Assembly (NCBI GenBank): GCA_024220505.1
Contig: JAKZZE010000015.1
Span: 744,001-808,000, forward strand
Direction: 5' to 3'
DNA: 64,000 nt
Source: Rhizopus arrhizus
Lineage: Eukaryota > Mucoromycota > Mucoromycetes > Mucorales > Rhizopodaceae
Of this stretch, positions 58,993 through 64,000 are shown piece by piece; the first letter of the stretch is position 1; every line of letters starts with the position of its first letter. The translations under genes were made by a program, and so were the position numbers. Below the pieces are notes generated by a model. That model was not told where the DNA came from, searched no databases, and saw only the letters and a program-made list of their open reading frames with translations.

Positions 58993-59690
58993 TTACTTTA
59001 ATCGTTGGTGCAGCTTCTTCCTACAATCAAATTTTTTTAACACTTCTGGATCATTCAATAGTTGACTTCGTTCATAGACAAGAATGATGTTCTCGGCTAG
59101 TATGCTGTCGATTATGATTTTTTCAAGGCTTGGATGCTGCCTATTACAAAAAACAGTTAATGCGCTATTCTGCTTTCATATAGATTCATAACTATCCGCT
59201 TACGTCAAAAAATCCGTATAAGTCATTGCAGTTGGTTAACAATCCAGCATGGTCCAATGCTACCAAGCAATTTTTTTCCGTATTTGTGATGTACGCCAGC
59301 ATATCTTGTAAAAAGAAGTAATCCATAAATTTGGATACAATGAGACACTGATTTGCTTACCTTGGGTATTTCCTTCCGCAGGCAACTGTGTGAACAGTTC
59401 ATCTTTCTACTTCATATCTCGTTGAGCCAATGGATCATTAGCTTGAGAATTGTAAGAAATGAAAATGTGATTGACTAACGATCGTTCCTTTAAATGTCGA
59501 CACATGAGCTTCAATAAGTTGATCCGTGTTTCGTTGTCTTCGGTTCCTTCTGACTTTCTGGCATATCCTATTATATTGAATCCTTGCTTCTTTAAATTTC
59601 GAATCTGTGTCTGGTGTTCAGTCAGGAAGCAAACTATCCTTTTGACAGTTTCGGCTAAAATTTCAAAAAAATCAATCCTTTGGATTTGTC
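58993..59690 (-). pseudogene. Recombinase-like (serine-resolvase-like) relic
   Basis: Three exon-like blocks on the minus strand: about 59690-59361, 59304-59204 and 59140-58993, with phase-consistent junctions. Block 1 contains GFNIIGYARKSEGTEDNETR and INLLKLMCRHLKERSL, then VNHIFIS. Y.RKS followed by R..LL resembles the N-terminal catalytic region of serine recombinases. Block 2 has MLAYITNTEKNCLVALDHAG and block 3 HPSLEKIIIDSILAENIILV with a stop at 58993. A TAG at 59407-59409 interrupts block 1 after QRDMK, and no start Met is visible. Probably a mobile-element gene. The recombinase assignment is by motif only. Confidence 0.5.
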
Positions 59691-59714
59691 TTCTTGTTGA
59701 ACATTCCTCTTATC

Positions 59715-60290
59715 TTACCAAAATATTCTTCCTTTACTTCTAAATACCCCCAAAAACAAGGTATGATCTACTGCTAAATGTTGTCTATTTTGGTTTGTCA
59801 ATTCCATAAAACGAAACAAGTTTCGGACGAAACATAGATCTTCTTCTTGGATCACTCCTAGTTGGATACTCTTGGTGTTGATGTCTTTTGGCCGGCGAAT
59901 ATGTAAGCGGGCACTATATGGAACGCCGTCTGTGTACGTAAATTGAACATCTCTCCATTGGATCCGGCCCACATTTGATCTCGGTCTCCACATTGTATCG
60001 TTGCTTCGTATAGAGGATTGAACGCCTTTATTCGACTTAGTGTATCTGCTTTGACATTCAAAATTCCTGGTACATGACTGTATGTCACCGTCAAGTTGTA
60101 TGAGTTGACCACGTCCTGGATTTCGATCGTTAATTCCTGAAGAAGTGGTGAAGCAGTCCCTCCTGCCTTGGCCGAATATTTCAGTGCTGTTATATTGTCT
60201 GTGAATACTTGAATATTTTTCTCTCGAAATTTTTCTGCGTGCAGTTTTAGAGTAAACAGAATTGTCCTGAGTTCTGAAGTGTTTTAAGTA
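59715..60290 (-). mobile_element. Retroelement RNase H fragment
   Basis: Minus strand. ELRTILFTLKLHAEKFREKN, IQVFTDNITALKYSAKAGG and YSHVPGILNVKADTLSRI form an RNase H region: E near the start, the TDN Asp and the N.KADTLSR motif with the last Asp. This form is typical of DIRS-like and Ty3-like elements. The reading shifts frame near 59860, and no reverse transcriptase core remains upstream. Same strand as the recombinase-like relic directly downstream. Confidence 0.7.
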
Positions 60291-60599
60291 TAAGAAATAG
60301 GACAAAGAAGAATTAATGAGACCGAACAATAGTTCTAAAGTCGAATACTTTTATTAAAGAAAGATTTCAAGGCTATTTATATTAGTTGAGCAAGATCTGA
60401 GATTAGATGACAAAAAAATAGTTACGACCGATATGATTTGATGTAAGAAAAGGGTTATAAACTGATGTTAATAATCAACTGTTGAGATGAAAGTGATTCT
60501 TGGCTGTTTAAGGCAGTGATAATTATCAGGATCTATTCTTATTCAAAATCATTTGTAAAGACTTAGTCCAGAATGATAAGATTGTATCTTATTGACATG

Positions 60600-61328
60600 T
60601 CAAAACATGACAATGTCAAAAACTGACTCGTCAAGAAATACTCAATTTGTCAAGAAGTTCATGTCTGTACTTTCCTATTTACAAATCCAATCGTACTGCT
60701 CCTCAATCTTTCCTGAACTGTCTCTTTCAATAGAATGGAAATCAACTTTTTTCAGCGAGAGGTTCCATTCGCTTCTCATAAAGTTATAAACAGAACTGCG
60801 TGAAACCTTAAGATCATCAAATTGACCCAATAAATGCTCCGTCACTTCAACAACAGCAGCAGAGGGATTGACATCAATGAAATTGATAATAGTCGTTTTA
60901 TGCTCCTCGGTCAAGATACACTTACGACCTACTTTTTTCGTATCCTCAAAAATGCTATCAGGACACATACCATGCTGTTTAACCCATCTCTGAGCAGTTC
61001 GAATGTGAATCCCCAACTGCTTCGCGGCAGCTGATGCACTCATACATTTCTCAATCTTCAAATCAAAAAATCTAGCCTTATCCTGAACGGTGTAACGCAC
61101 ATATTCCCACTTTGTGTTTGCCTTCTTCATACGGATGTCTTCATCTTTTGGCTCTTCTATCAGTATTGGGCAAGTTAGAGAGGATTCACTAGAGGCGGCA
61201 TCTTTCAAGTATTCACTATGAGTCGCAATCGTCTAAGTTTGATCAACAACATAGTCCATGGGCTCAGGATCGCCATTCTCATCGACAACATTTCCATGTC
61301 CATCTTCATATACAAATACTGTACTCAT
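60600..61328 (-). mobile_element. IS630/Tc1-like transposase, broken copy B
   Basis: Minus strand from ATG 61328 (MSTVFVYEDGHGNVVDENGD). A TAG follows after 31 codons, then an open stretch: SASAAAKQLGIHIRTAQRWV (helix-turn-helix), GRKCILTEEHKTTIINFIDV and VSRSSVYNFMRSEWNLSLKK. Further stops occur before MNFLTN.VFLDESVFD, the first catalytic Asp context. It ends there, so the DDE domain is truncated. Same family as copy A at 16850 (VFLDES against VFIDET). Confidence 0.75.
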
Positions 61329-62117
61329 ATTAAATTGTAAACAATTAAAAAAAAAGTTGTGTTCATGATATTCATATTTTTCGAGTGTCAAGAAAATCTA
61401 TGCGGACATGATTTATAAGTAAGCGATGTGGTTTCTGAAAATGCGACATCAATTTCAATTGGCTAGTGATATCAATCCTGATTGGTTGTGACATTGTTAG
61501 TTGGAAGCGCTGTAAGAGACGGCAAATAAGGAAACGAGCCTCAGTATCTATTTAAAAAAAATCTCGCCTTTTGTTAAAGAGGCCTTTTTGCTTTTAAAAT
61601 GAAGTTTACCTTTCGATACATCGCATATGGAAAATCATCCTCTATAAGTCATGTTCCATGTGGTAGTCTTCAGGTGCTCATAAAGAACACAGGGTTTGTT
61701 ATTGACGTAAATATATTCTGAATTTGAAAGACAGTTAACAACATAATTTGCTGGGGAGAAAGAACAATCAGTTACTTTAAAATGAGTCATCAACCAATCA
61801 GTAGACTTGAAATGATTACCCTAAATATGCTCTCTCTTTCTCTCTTTCTTTTGCTATTACTGAAGGAGTCATTTTATTGTATTGTCGTATTTTAGTACAT
61901 TTAATAAGTAACTCAAAATAGAATATTTTACTTTATTTTAATTTATTTATTTATTTATGGATTATTGTATTCGAAGAAATTATATAAAAAAATAAATTTA
62001 AATCGCCGCAAACACAGGTGCACTTTCTAAAAAAAAAAATTACGCACAAAATCTACAAAAGGTATTTATACCGATCTTTCCTTTATTTTTGATCCTCTTC
62101 TTCTCTTTCTTTAAACA
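61329..62117. other. Upstream region of the malic enzyme gene
   Basis: No gene seen. It contains CT-rich stretches (about 61840-61860) and A/T-rich repeats (TTTATTTA near 61935-61955). The promoter of the malic enzyme gene is presumably here. Confidence 0.45.
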
Positions 62118-64000
62118 ATGTTATATTCAAAAGCATTTCAATCTTCTTTAAAGAACGCAATTAAACAAGGTGGTCGCCGCCATTATGGTTTGCCATCCTC
62201 TGCTATTCATTTAGGCACAGATCCAAGAAAAGACAAGACAGTTCAATTGACTCCTCTAAGAGGTGTTAATATTATTCATGATCCTCTTCTTTCAAAAGGT
62301 AGAATTGATTTACATAAAAACAATGGCAATCCTAATTTTTTTTTTATTCATTCAGGTACTGCATTTAGTCTTTCAGAAAGAGAAAGATTGTCTATTCGTG
62401 GTTTAGTACCACCTCGTTGTCAAGACATGGACAAACAATTACTTCGTATCAAAAGAAACTTGGATGCATTAGATACACCCATAGCCAAATTTGTATTTTT
62501 AACTGCACTTCAAGATAGAAATGAAACTTTATTCTACAAGTTATTAATTACCTATCTTGAAGAATTAGCAAGTATCATTTATACACCCACTGGTAATTAT
62601 CCAAAAAAAAAGGGGAAAATTTTTTTATGTCCCCCTCCCCAATAATTTCCAATATTTCCCGACTCACCCAATCCATTAGTGGGCCAAGCTTGTTTATTGT
62701 CTCACTCTATTTATCGTCGTTCTCGTGGCATGTACTTTTCTTCACAGGACAGAGGCACCATGTCAGCTATGGTTCATAACTGGCCTCATGATGAAGTAGA
62801 CGTCATTGTTGTCACTGATGGCTCTCGTGTCTTGGGCTTGGGTGATTTAGGTGCCAATGGTATGCAAATTCCGATCGGTAAACTCAGCTTGGTAAGTGCT
62901 CCCAAAAAGTAAATTGATCCGTGCCATTGACGCTTTTGCTTTTAGTACGTCGCCGCGGGTGGTATCCGACCACGTTCCGTCTTGCCTGTCGTTTTAGATG
63001 TTGGCACAAACAATGAGTCTTTGTTACATGATCCTCTTTATCTCGGTATGGGTCATCCTAGATTGGATGGTGAAGAATATTATTCATTTGTAGATGAGTG
63101 GGTGACTGCTGTTCAAAGTAGATGGCCAAGTAAGTCATAAAACACATTCTTTTTTTTTTTTGTTGTTTATCTGATCTCTTTATCTGAATAGATGCACTTA
63201 TTCAATTTGAAGATTTCAAATATCCTCACGCATATAATTTATTAAACAAATGTAAGTTATAAAAAAAAAGTAATTTGCACAGAAATTCTTATATCTATCA
63301 TAGACCAAAACAAGCTGACTTGTTTCAATGATGACATTCAGTCTACTTCTGCCATCACTTTAGCTGGTCTTCTTGCATCCTTAAAAGCTCGTGGTCGTCC
63401 TCAAGAATGTCTTTCAGAGGAACGCATCATCTGTGTCGGTGCTGGTTCAGCCGGTGTCGGTGTCTGTGAAGGTATCATTGATGCCATGGTCTCTCAGGGT
63501 AAGGTAGCCTCTCGTGAAGAAGCCTATTCCCGTATTTGGATGTTGGACCAGTGCGGTCTCCTCGGTAACCCTTCCTTAACCGATGACGCTACAGTCAATG
63601 GCGAAAGAACAACTGAATTAGATGAACGTCAACGCTGCTATGTCAAATCCGACTTGCCGGATCGTCTCACCTTGGAGGCCTTGATTGAGCGTGTCAAACC
63701 AACCGCTATCCTTGGCTTGACCGGTGTTCCTGGTGTCTTTACTGAACAAGCCATCCGTACCATGGCCAAATACCAAGAAAAACCCGTCGTATTCCCTCTT
63801 TCTAACCCTGATACGCGTGCTGAATGTACCGCTGAAGAAGCATTCAAATGGACAGAAGGACGTGCTATTTTTGCCTCTGGCAGTCCCTTTGCTGATGTTC
63901 AACTTCCCAATGGAAAGATCGGTAGAACCAACCAATGTAATAACTCGTACAGTTTCCCCGGTCTTGGTCTTGGTATCACTGTCTCTAGAGCTACACGCGT
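62118..64000 (+). CDS. Mitochondrial NAD-dependent malic enzyme, 3' end outside window
   Basis: Oxidative decarboxylation of malate to pyruvate. Six exons so far: 62118-62298, 62356-62592, 62680-62891, 62946-63129, 63192-63251 and 63304 to the window edge. The N-terminus ([20 protein letters not shown]) is a likely mitochondrial presequence. Motifs are SIRGLVPPR, the YTPTVGQAC segment with the catalytic Tyr (across an intron), [40 protein letters not shown] (metal site) and [14 protein letters not shown], the dinucleotide-binding Gly motif. [18 protein letters not shown] and FASGSPF follow. An in-frame reading through intron 1 exists but lacks homology, so the spliced form is preferred. The last about 80-100 residues lie beyond 64000. 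Confidence 0.95.

Noticed and set aside
62299..62355. Open reading through malic enzyme intron 1
   Set aside because: The stretch keeps the frame but has no family similarity, while splicing joins SKG to [10 protein letters not shown] as expected.

Overview
The window looks like nuclear DNA of an early-diverging fungus, most likely Mucoromycota (Mucorales type). It is AT-rich. It carries many short GT-AG introns of about 45-75 nt, each with a CTAAT/CTAAC-like branch site, and long homopolymer A/T tracts. It shows fungal-specific families (CYP61/ERG5, Zn2Cys6 regulator, Spa2, fungal gamma-glutamyltransferase) beside families better known from animals (RFWD3, Aven, cystinosin). No rRNA, tRNA or CRISPR was seen. 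I resolved most gene models exon by exon; where exon coordinates are given, the spliced lengths keep one open frame.

Layout: 0.3-0.8 kb, a homeobox gene. 4.1-6.4 kb, a divergent pair of mitochondrial pyrophosphatase (-) and an Aven homologue (+) sharing an 85-bp promoter. 7.5-13 kb, ERG5 (CYP61), RFWD3 and a P450-like gene that keeps an open spliced frame but has lost the heme cysteine. 13-19.9 kb, a repeat-rich block: a broken Munc13-type gene end, a broken IS630/Tc1-like transposase, a degraded reverse-strand gene split by a 100-bp MITE, all inside a pair of inverted repeats. 19.9-24.3 kb, an intact P450 facing a gamma-glutamyltransferase gene. 25.9-31.6 kb, a small ORF, Spa2, a DUF4451 (Meu26-like) regulator and an F-box/WD40 protein. 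33.8-35.6 kb, relics: a TnpB/Fanzor-like pseudogene and an eS26 pseudogene. 36-39.6 kb, a Zn2Cys6 factor and a polyQ/polyP membrane protein. 39.8-42.4 kb, a CDC20-like pseudogene and LINE 3' ends. 42.8-53.5 kb, a dense housekeeping block: uL23, TBC Rab-GAP, eL8, Tan1/THUMPD1, cystinosin and a PPR protein. 53.6-58.9 kb, sparse: a Ser-rich membrane protein, an AT-hook protein and two doubtful ORFs. 59-61.3 kb, relics of a recombinase-like gene, a retroelement RNase H and a second transposase. From 62.1 kb to the edge, mitochondrial malic enzyme, cut by the window.

The genes do not form one pathway. Themes are sterol/P450 metabolism (ERG5, two P450-type genes, GGT nearby), translation and mitochondria (uL23, eL8, Tan1, PPR, PPase, malic enzyme), and genome maintenance (RFWD3, Aven). 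The most unusual objects are the P450 pseudoenzyme with conserved splice sites at 11.5-13.0 kb, the inverted-repeat block at 14.35-19.83 kb, and the TnpB/Fanzor-like relic.
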